Of a stretch of DNA of 64,000 bases, positions 34,280-46,324 are shown piece after piece. The stretch is from Gyromitra esculenta. Lineage: Eukaryota > Ascomycota > Pezizomycetes > Pezizales > Discinaceae. A model generated the notes under the pieces. The model was given only the letters and a program-made list of their open reading frames with translations. It did not search any database and was not told the origin of the DNA. The stretch is from positions 620,001-684,000 of the forward strand of contig JBCAML010000018.1 in NCBI GenBank assembly GCA_038503075.1. The letters run 5' to 3'. Position numbers and translations under genes: made by a program. Numbering within the stretch: position 1 is the first letter of the stretch; every line of letters starts with the position of its first letter.

Positions 34280-36554
34280 ACAGTTGATTCGAGACGGCAT
34301 TGAGGAGCAAAGCCCTGTAATCGGGGGTTTTGTTTTGTTTAATAGGGACTTGACGATCTCGGAAGGTTGTAAATTTATATATATAGATGTACATAGCCTT
34401 TTGTATAAGAATTTCAATGAGCCCGATCCGAATTCTCCGAAAACTTCTGCGCAAGACGAGCCTACAGACTCGCGTGTAGTTTGATTCCCCTAAGGACGAT
34501 ATTTAAAATAACCCCATGACAGATGTATAGACAATAGGTTATCCAATCGTGTTGCTGAGGTTAGGGCGTTGTGGGGTCGTGTGGAGAGGGAGGCGGGGTT
34601 ATCTATAACCACATAGCCCTAGCCTATTCTGGGGCTCGCTAAAGCTACATATTTACATGTAGTATCGGTCTGTCCCATTTAGGGATGTCACTCGAGCATC
34701 TCGAAAGTACAAAGCTGCATGCATATGTAGATATGGGGGGTTTAACTTAAGGTTACGTTAGGAAAACGTTGCGGGTGAAATGATTTTTCTTGCCCTATTT
34801 TGCCGAGAAGAAAACCTTCGGCCGGCCACCCTCCGTTCTATACTCCGTAATCCCTTGACAGTCCCCGCTAAGTGCATATGGACATGTACATGCATGTACT
34901 TCTGAGCGACAACCTAGTGGTATATGCCTAGAGTCTGCATTGTCTATACCTTAGTATACGTAGCCTCCTAGAACCTACTGTGTGAATAGTGAGCTATAGT
35001 TATAGCTATAGCTACCTATTCCTACCGACGTCGACGTCTTGTGTCACTCTTAAGACGTAGCTACATATATACTCAAGGGTTAATCGATGTCACCGGTTGT
35101 CTACTGCCGAGATGCGGAGTCCGGAAGCACTTTGAGCTCGGATAGTATTCAGGCACGTGTACCTACCGATTGATCCCTGAGGTTGTGGGTCATAGGTAGT
35201 TTATATGCACTCTCTGTTTTTTGGGGATAAGCCCGATATAAGAATTAGTATCTGAACCTCCTGTGTAGAAAAAGTCGAGATCTAATAGTATAGCTTACTT
35301 GTGCTCTACCAAAGGTACCTGAAAGACGAGGATGTGGGTTTAGCCAGCCAAATTGTGAAGCGCTGCTGCGAGACGAATTAGGAGACGTCGCCACGGACAG
35401 GAATTTTCAGGTAATGGAGAGTACGAGTACAGGAATGGTTCTTTTGTAGTGCTAATTGGCAACTTCGTAAGTGCCAATCGCTAAGATGAATGTCCCATAC
35501 CTGAATCAAGACTACTTAGGCTATTAGTGAAATGATCGCTACTTGGTGGTGTGCTGCGAGAGGGCCGTTGAGATATGTGACTAATGCAGATTTCAACAAC
35601 CACTATATTACTAGGCATAGAGATGTGGGGCATATATTGCGGAGTGCTATAGCTAAAATTCTGTACCTGGGTTGATAGATTGCTTCGGTATAAGTGCGGG
35701 GTGCATCCCCTGTATAGCGAGTGATACCCCGTGGATCGGTTCAATGCAAGGCATCCACCTTTCGGGACAAAGCATAGAAATCCGAAGCTTGGGCCTGTTT
35801 TTCCGGCTGATTGTAACCGTAAGACCGTAAATCTAGCAGGGACTCTTATAATAGTATTGTTGAAGCCATTCAGGTACGCAATCCTAAGTGCAGAATGTAG
35901 ACCCATGGCACAAAAAAAGTAAAAAACTGCAACCTAGGATTAATTTTACTCTTTCACTCCTTTCTAATGTTCTCGCGCTGGAGGACAGAGAGAGAGAATA
36001 AAACACAAAGTTTTATATTTTCCCTCAGAATACTAGAACCAGACGCAGTGTTCGTCGAAGATATCCAGTAACTTCAGCTCTGGTTTGCCAAGCTTCCAAT
36101 CCGTTGGATTATGCGTTTGACATCCCTTCGTTGACAATGGTGCCGTGTAAATGTCTCCGGCGGACGAAGGGAGAAACGAGAGCTTTATCTGTTGCTGGAA
36201 AGGTACTTGGGGAGTCGGACTTGTACTGCTAAAAGGCAGATCGGAGCGAGATCCGGGATTCGTACGCAACGGATCCCTACCGAACGATTATTAACTGAAA
36301 CATAGCCTTAAAGGCCGATCCATGGTTCGGTTGCCCAACCGACTAGGATATATCATTCTCGGCTTCATTAATCGCGAGCAGAGTTAACCTCCTAATATGT
36401 AATAGTAGAAAGCTTTATAGACCGAATTTAAACAAATACCGAGATGTTCATAGAAACACGTATAAATAGGATGCGAATCCTGAAATATTCAGAATCTTCA
36501 ACCCACGCCTGTCTCTCAAGTTTAGGACCGCTCAATTCGTATACATTCGCAACT
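34280..36554. other. Spacer between the two pectin lyase genes
   Basis: No gene is supported. Contents: a TACATGTA at 34654-34661, a related run of ACATGTAC/CATGCATG words at 34882-34900, and a GTTATAGCTATAGC run near 34995. A minus-strand stretch at 36033-36269 (78 codons, ending KPELKLLDIFDEHCVWF) has a coding-like composition but no recognised family and stops upstream, so it may be a gene remnant. Confidence 0.4.
36461..36468 (+). promoter_or_regulatory. TATA box of pectin lyase copy 2
   Basis: A canonical TATAAATA lies 87 bp upstream of the ATG at 36555. A strong TATA box near the start suits a tightly induced gene such as a plant-wall-degrading enzyme. Confidence 0.6.
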
Positions 36555-38078
36555 ATGCTTCAAGTCTTTGCATTCATTGCTCTTCTCCCTGCTGTAGCCC
36601 TCGGGCAAGTAGTAGGTGCCGCCACAGGTTTCGCAAAGGGCGTTACTGGTGGTGGAACTGCTACTCCTGTCTATCCTACTACAATCGCCGAGTAAGCCCT
36701 GACGTCAAATAAGCCTGGGGATGTTGATGCTAATAACTTTCATACAGGCTCAAGAGCTACCTGACTGATTCGTCTGCGCGTGTCATCATGCTGAACAAAG
36801 AATTCAACTTCATTGGATCTGAGGGAACAGTGACTACAACAGGATGCCGCCCATCCAGTAATACCTGCCCTAATGCTGGTGGACAAGATGCTATCAATGG
36901 CGCCGATTGGTGTACTAGCGGAGGGTATCCTAGTGTTTCAGTGACTTATGACGTCGCTGGGACTGGATATATTGATGTCAAGAGCAACAAGTTTGTCCTC
37001 CCAGTGGCTCTCGGTATTTTTATTCGACTATTATTAACAATTGTAAACTTGGCAGGAGTATTGTAGGTGTAGGCTCTGCTGGTGTTATCCGTGGAAAGGG
37101 GTTGAGGATTGCCAACGGCGTCAGCAACGTCATTATCCAGAACATCCACATCACGGTATATCTCCAGACGCTATACGGCCCCTAATTGATGTGTATGTGT
37201 ACTAACTATTTTCAGCAACTAAACCCCCAATATATCTGGGGTGGTGATGCCATTACTCTTGCCGGCTCTGATATGGTGTGGATTGACCACTGCAAAGTAA
37301 GTCCTCTGGATTAATGCAATTACTATTCGTTAGTAAACTAATAAAATTCAGATCTCTCTCATTGGTCGACAAATGCTCGTGACTGGCTACTCTCAAGCGG
37401 GACGTGTTACTGTTTCCAACAACGAGTTTAATGGTGTTACCAGCTGGTCCGCCACTTGCAATGGAGACCACTACTGGACTATGTTGTTCCTCGGCTCTAG
37501 CGATCTTATCACTTTGGTCGGAAACTCTATCCATGACTGCTCTGGTCGTGCACCAAAGGTATGAATTAAGTCTCGATCGTGGCATCTTTCTCTGCGTCCT
37601 CTGACATTTGTGTTCGTATCCAGGTTGGAGGTGCCAGCACTGCCAATGTTGTTCTCCATGCCGTCAACAACTACTTTGCATATATTGGTAAGCATCAATA
37701 GGCTAGAATGGTTTTAGGGTATCGAATATACTGACTTTCTTGGTAGGTGGCCATGCTTTCGATGTCTCTGAAGGCGGTAATGTCCTTATGGAAGGAAATG
37801 CCTTCGTCAGTGTCACGACCCCCATCACCGCTGCATCTTCCTCCGGTGGTGGACAGATTTTCAATGTCCCCTCAAGCTCTTATACCTCGACTTGCTCGAC
37901 TTATCTTGGCCGTAGCTGTGTGGTCAACAGCGTCTCCAGCAGTGGGACTTTCTCAAGTTACACCACCACTGGTTTCTTGGCAAACTTCTCTGGAAAGAAC
38001 ATTCAGGCTGCCACCGCTGCCTCGGTTGTTATCGCCAACGTCAATGCCAACGCCGGTGTCGGAAAGATTGGAAACTAA
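36555..38078 (+). CDS. Secreted pectin lyase (polysaccharide lyase family 1), copy 2
   Basis: Seven exons (36555-36691, 36748-36990, 37056-37155, 37216-37296, 37352-37558, 37624-37687, 37747-38078) give 387 aa. The signal peptide is [18 protein letters not shown]. It shares with copy 1 the same motifs ([56 protein letters not shown]) and high identity along the whole length. Four introns sit at exactly the same codons and phases as in copy 1. Two more (37156-37215 after HIT and 37297-37351 after DHCK) are absent from copy 1. The pair is a tandem duplication followed by intron loss or gain. Function is as for copy 1. Different promoters (a clear TATA box here) suggest separate control. Confidence 0.95.
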
Positions 38079-38605
38079 ATACCTGGTTTGGGGACTTGGG
38101 CAGTTTTTTAAGCGAATTTTTTTTTTTTTGGAATATAGCGAAGAAGGTACCAATAAAGATTTAGGATTTGTGCAAATTTATTGCTGGAGATGGAACCTAG
38201 AGAACAGAGTTTATGCAATTTTGCTAGTAGAATACTGTGATATGAGTGGATAGATCCGAAAACATGGTTTCTTCGTATATTCAGAGGCCGATATCGTTCT
38301 ATACTAATAGTGCTAGCCGAATCGGTTTTCGCATTCCATAAAGGTGTATAATACCCACATAGAAAGAAGCAGCTCTTCCATGAATAGTCAGCACGTAATC
38401 CAATGTCATGGAGGAATATATGGACCTAAGAGTTAATATGGTTGCATGTAGTAAGAATTATCGAGTAATAATTTTTGACGGCTTCTTTCTATTAATATAT
38501 GTCTAAACGTCAACTAATGAGATATATGATATCTTCGGGAGTGACTCTGTCAAACTGCTCCTCAGTTAGGACAAATGCACTCGTTGAGACTTTTTGCTCC
38601 ATTGA
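38079..38605. other. Convergent intergenic region
   Basis: Short AT-rich space between the 3' end of pectin lyase copy 2 and the 3' end of the minus-strand orphan gene. A T13 run at about 38120 follows the stop codon. Nothing else is recognised. Confidence 0.5.
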
Positions 38606-40494
38606 TCAACTCCTGTCTGGCTTTTTCGTACGGATCTCTAGCCTGAAGTTTTCATCGTGTATGATCTCCACTTGCAGCCCATCATCCCTAACTGGTTGCA
38701 AATCATCCCTAACTGGCTGCACATCACCCCCACCAATCCTATCTTCTTTAGATTCTCTTTCGTCACCGTCCAACCATCCTATACCCATAAGCTCCTCGAT
38801 TCTATCTCTTTCTCCTCGATCCCATGCTGCGCTCATCTCAGTTTCATTTCTCCAATGAAAATTATCCACGTCAAAGTACCAAATCTCCCAGCCTCGCTGT
38901 AGAGACACGAGATCTCGCCCTAGCCGTCTCATCCTTTCTGGCGGAGTACAATCCGCCTCTAGATGTCCAAAAAGTCGACGAAACAAGATACAGTACGTAT
39001 TAATCCTCGCCTCCATCCACAACGGATTACCCTCGATTATCTCGTAAAGGCTATCGTCATCTAGGTCAAACACGCTATTATGAAACAGCGGCCTTATAAC
39101 CACAAAGCCCTCACTGTTGCTTGTATACGGAAAGCAAATTTTCAGCTTCCAAAATCTTCGATCGATTTTCCCCAGCAACACCGGGAGTAGCTGTGTCAAC
39201 GCTTCTATATCCTCAGAACGCTCAACGATGCCGTGAAGGCTACGGGATATTTTAGACCAGCGTGTGAATGTCTTGAGGAGACTGAGGTAATAAGCTTCAA
39301 TGCTTGTCCAAGGCCCGCGCTCACTTTTGTGTAGGCCCAGACCAGCCCATGTCCCGGGAGGTTCAAGAAGAGATTTCTGGATAATTGGGCCGATATGCCA
39401 GGTACGAGGGCCTTTCTGGTAGAGACTCCCAATGGCCTGTTCTGGCAGGGGTAGATGCAACAAGGCCTTTTGTAAACCCGTCCCAAAGAGTCCTTCAATA
39501 AGACCGTATGCGGTTTCTAGAGGGTTATCACTATCCAAAGCGTATCCATAAATATTCGGTGCACGAGCACTAGCATATCTTGCCACAAAGCGTAGGGATG
39601 CTAGATTGCATGCAAGGAGAATCCTGCCAGATTTAGACAGCGGAAGTTTGAGGATGATTTTCCCCCAGCTAGCAGTTCTGTGCTGCGGATATTCGATGAG
39701 CAAAGTCCGGAAGTGCTTCTTATCAGCCGCATCCCAGTGAGTTATAATAATGTTGACTCTGGTGGGGGAGGGCGTTTTGAGAGCAAGATGAAGAATATTT
39801 TTGAGACCGCGTATGTTGAAATGATGATATCTGTAAGCTGTCAAGTCATCTAGATCATCCTCACTGTGGGCGTGAAGAAGCCACTGTGGGCGGGGATCAT
39901 AGAAGAGATCGTACAATTCTCCTACATTCGCCATTTAGTTTCAATTCTTGGAATCCATATTCACACCACAGAGTCAAGGGAGGAAATTCGCTTACTCCTA
40001 GGTATGATAAAAATAGTATCTACTCCTTCTTCATCCTCTTCCCCCACTATCTCATCATCCTCCATTCTTACGCCCTCTAAAACCAATTCAGCAAATGCCT
40101 CTAGGTGCCGCGCTGCAGGTGCCGCCCTCATGCTGAATATCTCTCTCAACTCTTTATCCAATCCTAAGATTATGCCTCCCTTTATCCTCGGGATCCGCCA
40201 GATCTCTATATCGCTCATCTCCTTAACATATTCAAACCCCGCCCACTCTTTATGGAGATCGTAGAGCTTTGCTTTAATGAAGTAAACCGAAGATTTGCAA
40301 GGAACAGTGAAAGTAAAGTGAAACGAGTTTCCTCCCGAATTCAAAGTGAGACCATTAACCGATATGGGCCTAGGTGTTGTGGTGGTCGTGGTGGTCGTGG
40401 TGGCGCTGATGGGATTTAGATAAGACCAAAGGGTAGAAATATCAGCTGCTGCAATTGAGACAGCTGTCTGGGCAAAGTTGATAATCTCAGCCAT
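38606..40494 (-). CDS. Orphan 604-aa protein of unknown function
   Basis: Two exons (40494-39996 and 39921-38606) are joined by a 74-nt intron with a GTAAGC donor. The join restores one frame of 604 aa, reading ...IIPR then RELYDLFYDPRPQW. The N-terminus (MAEIINFAQTAVSIAAADIS) is followed by a Thr9 run, a segment with FHFTFTVPCKSSVYFI, and an acidic stretch (MEDDEIVGEEDEEG). The main body of about 400 residues is rich in Leu, Trp and Arg and looks folded and alpha-helical. The end has a small repeat (VQPVRDDLQPVRDD) and a Lys/Arg-rich tail. There is no signal peptide, no membrane segment and no catalytic motif I recognise. It lies tail-to-tail with pectin lyase copy 2. It could be a lineage-specific family. 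Confidence 0.83.
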
Positions 40495-43193
40495 GTTGTG
40501 GGAACGATTGTGTGTGGAGGCAGGGGGATCAAGAGTGTGGAATATATGTAATCAGGACGGCCGTATGCCATCGATGATATGCCACTGCTCAGTACGTAGC
40601 TGTTTTAATTTACGGAGAATCAGACGGCCTAAATGTCATTTTAAGTCGGAATTTGGAATTGGAGTAGTGCTTTTGGATCCCCTTGAAAGGATACTGGGAT
40701 ATGCGGCTTAACTTAAGTTAGCCTGGCACTCAGCCTTGTTTTACGACTTCCTACCAATAAACCTATTTGTTCCTTAGTTAGCTACCTTTACGTATAATAA
40801 ATAACTTTGCTCATTTAATTGGCAACCTGTTTAGCGTGTGTAGTTTCTTTAGTGAGATTTATGAGTGCTCGAGCAGCACATGTACCAACCTTTGCTAGAA
40901 ACTACCTGGTGATGATAGAGGGCAAAAGATACCTAGAATTCGATGTAGAAATCAAACATCACAGCGGTGAACACCTTGGAACCACCAATGTGGACAAAAA
41001 ATCAAGGTAGAAGTGGAATAAGTCTTTCATACACTCAGGAAGTAGTTAGATATCGATCAAAAGGATTCTACAAGCAAAAAAGGCCAATGGCTTAGTAAAA
41101 TATACTACAGAAACGGGCTAAGCCTAATTGGTTAAAGATAGCAGAAATGGGAAGTATTTTGGTTCACGGTTAGATAACATCATACTCAACTGCTTCATGA
41201 ACCGTCACTTGCTACATAAACTATTGTTCTCATGTTAGTTGGATAATATAGTTGCAACGCAATTCGTGAGTTTTTAATCCATCTCGAGGGGATAGATTGT
41301 GCACTTTACACATAATTCCTCCCAACAAGTTAGGTCTGGCAACAAGACTACCATCCCCCCACTTTATTTGAGTGCTTGAGGAAGAGCGGAGGGATCGTGC
41401 CACAGCGTGATATTTCAGTTTCTACGTCGAATTCAAGGTATCCTTGACCCCGAGGATATTTGCACTTACTGACCACGTTCATATTCACTCCAACTCAACG
41501 GCAGATGAAACTTGACGGAATAGATTCTACAGAGTATGAAAAAAATTCGATGGATATATCTACATGTAAATGGTTCTCAAGATCCCGAATCCTCTTCTCG
41601 CCATTTCATTCCCAGGTTATTTTCAACGCAATAGAAGGCGTTCTAAATAGAGGTATAGCTATTGATGTTTGCGCCCCGACACGCTCGTATCAAAAACAAA
41701 AGTATACTAACGAGTAGTTCTGTGTAGATCCTAGGAGCTGTTAACCTCTGTATCAGTATCGTGCGAACGGCCCTAAGGCGGTATGTTTTGTCCAGATCTG
41801 ATCTTCGTTTGTCTCCCATCAGCTCTATGATATACTCGGAGATTAGAGAATAACACGTCTGCATATGGATAGCAGTCAAGGCTCCGGTTTTGTTTCGATA
41901 AAATTCAACTGCTACCTAGGATTCCAAGAGATAAGAAACTGAATCTTGCTCAACGCGTGTAGCAGGCTCTAACTTGATGCAGGCCTTATTTGAATATCTG
42001 GGGTAATTGTCCTAAGAAAGGGGGGAGGAAGAGCGAGATAGCGTGTAATATAATTTCATACTTTATGAATGGATGTTATCTCTTTCATTTCCGGGTTCGT
42101 TCTTGACTTCCGTGATAACCGCAGGTTAATGGAATTCGGATGAACGGAAGGGGCCGGCCTTGGCAGAGATCTCCATGAGATTTCATTCTCTGTACCCGTA
42201 CCAAACCGAGATTCCCAAGTGGTTGCCTGTCCCTTTCTGGAAGGTTGGCGTGGCCTGATGTTGTGTCACTAGGCCGCGAAACGAACGGTGATCATCGTAA
42301 TTTCCATGGGCATCTCTGTCTTAGTTCAGGAACGCTGCACTAAGTTCTATGAAACGCGTCAGTCATTGAAATTTCTCCGAGTTCATGAACCAATTCGGTT
42401 GCAAGAGAATGAGCAAATCCACGAGAAAATTTCAGATTTGATATTGGCTACCCAAAGGTAGCCTTTTGTTTAAAACATGCTGGTTTGTTTGAGCACAGGA
42501 CAAGCGACATGAAGACCTCATCCTCTCCTGGCCCCAGCTTCATCATCATATGCGAAGGATACCTTCAAGATCGATGTGATATGGCGAGAGAAAGAAAAAA
42601 AGCCACCTACCAGCACAACTCGAGCAATTGAAGGTCTGACCGTCGGTTGGAAGTTGTTGGTGAGGCTGTCCTGCGCACCGAACAGCCCAGGTTGGCGCGA
42701 CGGTCGACGTGTCCGAAGAAACCGCAGCTGCAGCAGGGCTTGCAAGACTTCGCACAATGTGAGCTAAGAAACTTTTGTTGAGGAGGAGTGACGATGAGAA
42801 AACTCAGAGCTGCTGTGCTGGTTTGATAAGGAATCGATGAAGAGGGGAAGAGGTTGACCTTCACTTCTTCTAGGATATAACGGGTAGAGCCGGTGCACGT
42901 GGGGGTTGATGATAGCATCGACGTCCTCGTAAGGGCGGGGCTCATGGCTTCCCCACCCTTGTATTTCTCCGCACTCCCAAAAAAAAGTCTAGATCTCAAC
43001 GCCTCAGCCTTACACAAGAGACGCCAGGGTTTAAAATATCTTCTTCCTGTCCATCCCCTCACCTGTAGCTATTCCAGTCTTATCCCTCTAGATTCACCAT
43101 CTTCACTAGATAATCCGTGTCATCGTATAAAGCTGCTGCTGCTCCTAACTATCACTCTAATTATCAAACACCGAACGACTCATTAAATTTACA
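40495..43193. other. Intergenic block and AGM1 promoter
   Basis: No gene is firmly supported. TACATGTA occurs at 41561-41568. Minus-strand frames at 42518-43062 stay open in three overlapping registers and include a Cys-rich stretch (SSHCAKSCKPCCSCGFFGH) with a possible GTAGGT donor near 42611. I could not assemble a protein from them. They overlap what should be the promoter of the phosphoacetylglucosamine mutase. The last 150 bp before 43194 are pyrimidine-rich. Confidence 0.4.
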
Positions 43194-45052
43194 ATGACTT
43201 CTCAAATCGTTGAAGCTTCATCGAGGCATCCCAAGCCAGATAAGGTGTTTTCCTATGGAACTGCCGGGGTATGGTATTTCTTCATCAGATACTTTACATT
43301 AAGCCCAATTGCTAACGCTAGGGATTTCTTGCCATAATAGTTTCGTATGAAGGCGTATGTCAACCATCTATGGGTTTAAGGTTATCATAGTCCTAGCTAC
43401 TAAATTTAAGAGAGTGCAGGTTCCTTCTCGATTCAGTTGTCTTCCGTGTTGGGCTTCTCGCCGCCCTCCGCTCGCAGAAGCTCAACGGTAAAACTATCGG
43501 TGTGATGATTACTGCTTCCCACAATGTCCCTGAAGATAACGGTGTGAAACTCATTGATCCCATGGTCCGCAGCGTGCCCCTCTTCCCAAGTTAAAACCCT
43601 AGCTAACCAACCATCTATCCAGGGTGAAATGCTCGAAGAGACTTGGGAAGCTCACGCTGCAACCCTTGCTAATGCCTCTACCGATGAAGAGGTTCTTGCC
43701 ATCTACAATAGCCTAATCACCTCTCTCAAAATCAACCCTTCTGTTCCTGCCCGTGTTATCTTCGCCAAAGACACTCGTGAATCTGGCCCAGTCCTTGTGG
43801 CCGCTCTCGCAGATGCTCTCACTGCCGTTGGAGCTAGGTTCACTGACTATGGCCTCCTAACAACCCCACAGCTGCATTACCTTGTTCGTTGCATCAATAC
43901 CCAAAATCCCCCCCATACCGAGGCCTATGGCGAACCCACAGAGCGGGGGTATTATAAAAAGATTGGGAGTGCCTACAAGAAACTTATGCAAGGGAAACCC
44001 AAACAGGGGCAAGTGGCTGTCGATTGCGCGAATGGTGTTGGAGCACCGAAATTGAAGGCTCTTGCGGAGTTTATTGGACAGGATCTTCTCGATATCAAGA
44101 TCGTCAACGATTCTGTGGATGTACCTTCAAAACTAAATTATCAGGTTCGTTTGAATTCTAAGAATATAGAAATTGAATGATCGTTAAGCTCTTGGATTTT
44201 TAGTGTGGCGCAGACTTTGTCAAGACCCAGCAACGCCTTCCACCTGCTTCCCAGGTTTCCCCGCTTGCTCGCTGCGCGTCACTTGACGGTGACGCTGATA
44301 GGATTGTCTTTTACTTTAACGACACCGATGGTACCTTCCGTCTTCTTGATGGAGACAAGATTGCTACTCTCGCCGCTTCTTTCATCGCCGACCTTGTCAA
44401 AGCTGCCGGCTTGACCGATCTTAAAATCGGTGTGGTTCAAACCGCATACGCCAACGGTTCCTCTACAGCCTACATTACTAGGACCCTCGGTCTCCCTGTT
44501 ATCTGCACTCCGACCGGGGTCAAGCACCTCCACCATGCCGCGACTAAATTTGATTGTGGAGTCTACTTCGAGGCCAACGGTCACGGGACTATCCTCTTCT
44601 CTCACTCGGCGCACAAGACCATCAAGGACCACTCACCAGAGTCCCCCGCACAAGCAACAGCCCTTCAGAACCTCCGCGCACTTGTCGACTTGATCAACGA
44701 AACTGTTGGTGATGCTCTCTCCGACCTTCTCCTCGTTGAGGTAATTCTCGCACATAAGGGTTGGGGTCCCAAGGAGTGGGACAGCACCTACACTGATCTC
44801 CCCAACCGCCTGGTCCGCGTTGAGGTGAAAGATAGGACGGTTTTTAAGACGACTGATGCTGAAAGGAGATTGTTGGAACCTACTGGTGTCCAGGAGAAGA
44901 TTGATAGCTTGGTTGGCAAATACAAGCAGGGTAGGAGTTTCGCTCGTGCATCCGGAACAGAGGATGCGGTGAGAGTTTATTCAGAAGCCGCCGAAAGAGG
45001 GGAGGCAGAGGAGTTGGTAAGATTGGTGGCGGATATTGTCGCGCAGTTTTAA
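43194..45052 (+). CDS. AGM1: Phosphoacetylglucosamine mutase
   Basis: Five exons (43194-43268, 43341-43354, 43420-43564, 43623-44144, 44204-45052) give 534 aa. The enzyme converts GlcNAc-6-phosphate to GlcNAc-1-phosphate (EC 5.4.2.3), the step before UDP-GlcNAc for chitin, N-glycans and GPI anchors, in the cytosol. Motifs in order: YGTAGFRMKA at the N-terminus, the phosphoserine loop [18 protein letters not shown], the metal-binding loop [13 protein letters not shown], the sugar-binding loop [13 protein letters not shown], and the phosphate-binding loop [19 protein letters not shown]. Length matches the family. Exon 2 is only 14 nt and supplies FRMK plus part of Ala. Without it the conserved YGTAGFRMKA is lost. 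Intron 3 uses a weak GTCCGC donor. Probably a single-copy essential gene (Saccharomyces PCM1). Confidence 0.97.
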
Positions 45053-46324
45053 AGCGTTAGTTTGGAGAAAAACTCCATATTTCTTTAAGAGTTGTCCCCT
45101 TTGCATCTGAGTGGGAGTGAATGTGCGCATACCTCTGGTTTGGGACAAAATAGTTCTTTTGTATTGAAGCGAGCCAATATTGCGAGAGGATATCATAGCG
45201 ACAAAGAAAAAATAATAATACACAGCATTTGATCTGAAGTTTGCTGTTTCAGTTTGTCTCTCGTGATGACTTGGTCTTGTGCTTCTTTGGGTAACCGTGA
45301 ACGGAAATTAGTGGCTACACGAACTGCTCATGAAACAGATCTTGATGAAAAAGCGACCTGTGGTATTGAGCAACCCCGAAAAACTGATAAACAGCCCTAA
45401 AATTTAACCTTTCGTTTGAAATTTCGCCCCGGTCTCATATATTGTACTTATAAATCCACAAATGCCATTATAATTAGGAAGGTCCATCACTTGCAGTAAA
45501 ATTTTAATATACATACTTCGAATTTTGCTAGGCATCGCTGCCTCCATCGTTTATAGATCGCGCGCTTCATCAAACGAGGCCTGCTTCAGAGGTGCACCGC
45601 TTAGTAACTGTATAGTAAATGGCGAAAACTAGGTTCGGAAGAGGCTTCGGGAAGGCCATATATTCGGGAATACAGAGGTTCGTGGTGTGGTGGGGGTGAT
45701 GGTGGTGGTGTGCCACCTGGTGTTCTAGAGAGATGGAGATAGTACACGCGGGATTAAACCCGTTTTGTACCCCATATATTAAGGCACTTCCCGAGTGATG
45801 CACCATGACCGCTAAAACCTGGTCCGTAGATCACCCTAAATTAGTTATGGTGTAGTGACATATAACTCTGGACGGTGAATGTTGGTAACCAACACTTTCC
45901 ATCCTCCAACAACCCTTCGCGCGAATTTTCACCAATCACCAATCACAGCAAATAAAAACCAACTTAGAACCTTTTTTTTGATATAATATATATTTTGTAT
46001 TGACTCTATACCAGACAGAGGGGAAAGTCAATTCCATCAAAAAAAAAAAAAAGATACAAAAAAAACGCCATACATCAATTCATCTAAAACTTAATAGATA
46101 AGGAAAACAGTTTTTTTTCTTCCCTTCTAATCGTTAAACCACCATAAACACATCATCCATCATCGTCACCACAACCAGGAGAGTGTCAAAACAAATAAAG
46201 GGAAAAAAAACGTTAAAACGAGTGAAAGTTTCTACAAAGAATGTAGAGGAGTGTTATCAGAAAGCCATGTCGCGCTGCGATGCTGGCGCCCTTCCAGAGG
46301 GGTAGAAGTGTTTGCAGTAGATAT
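45053..46324. other. Convergent intergenic region
   Basis: 3' flanks of AGM1 (plus) and of the DPBB protein gene (minus). Contains a GGTGGTGGTG-type run near 45690-45710 and A/T homopolymers at 45970-46110. No gene is recognised. Confidence 0.5.

Noticed and set aside
42518..43062. Cys-rich minus-strand open frames upstream of AGM1
   Set aside because: Three registers are open at once, which is a composition effect, and no exon chain gave a sensible protein. They overlap the AGM1 promoter.
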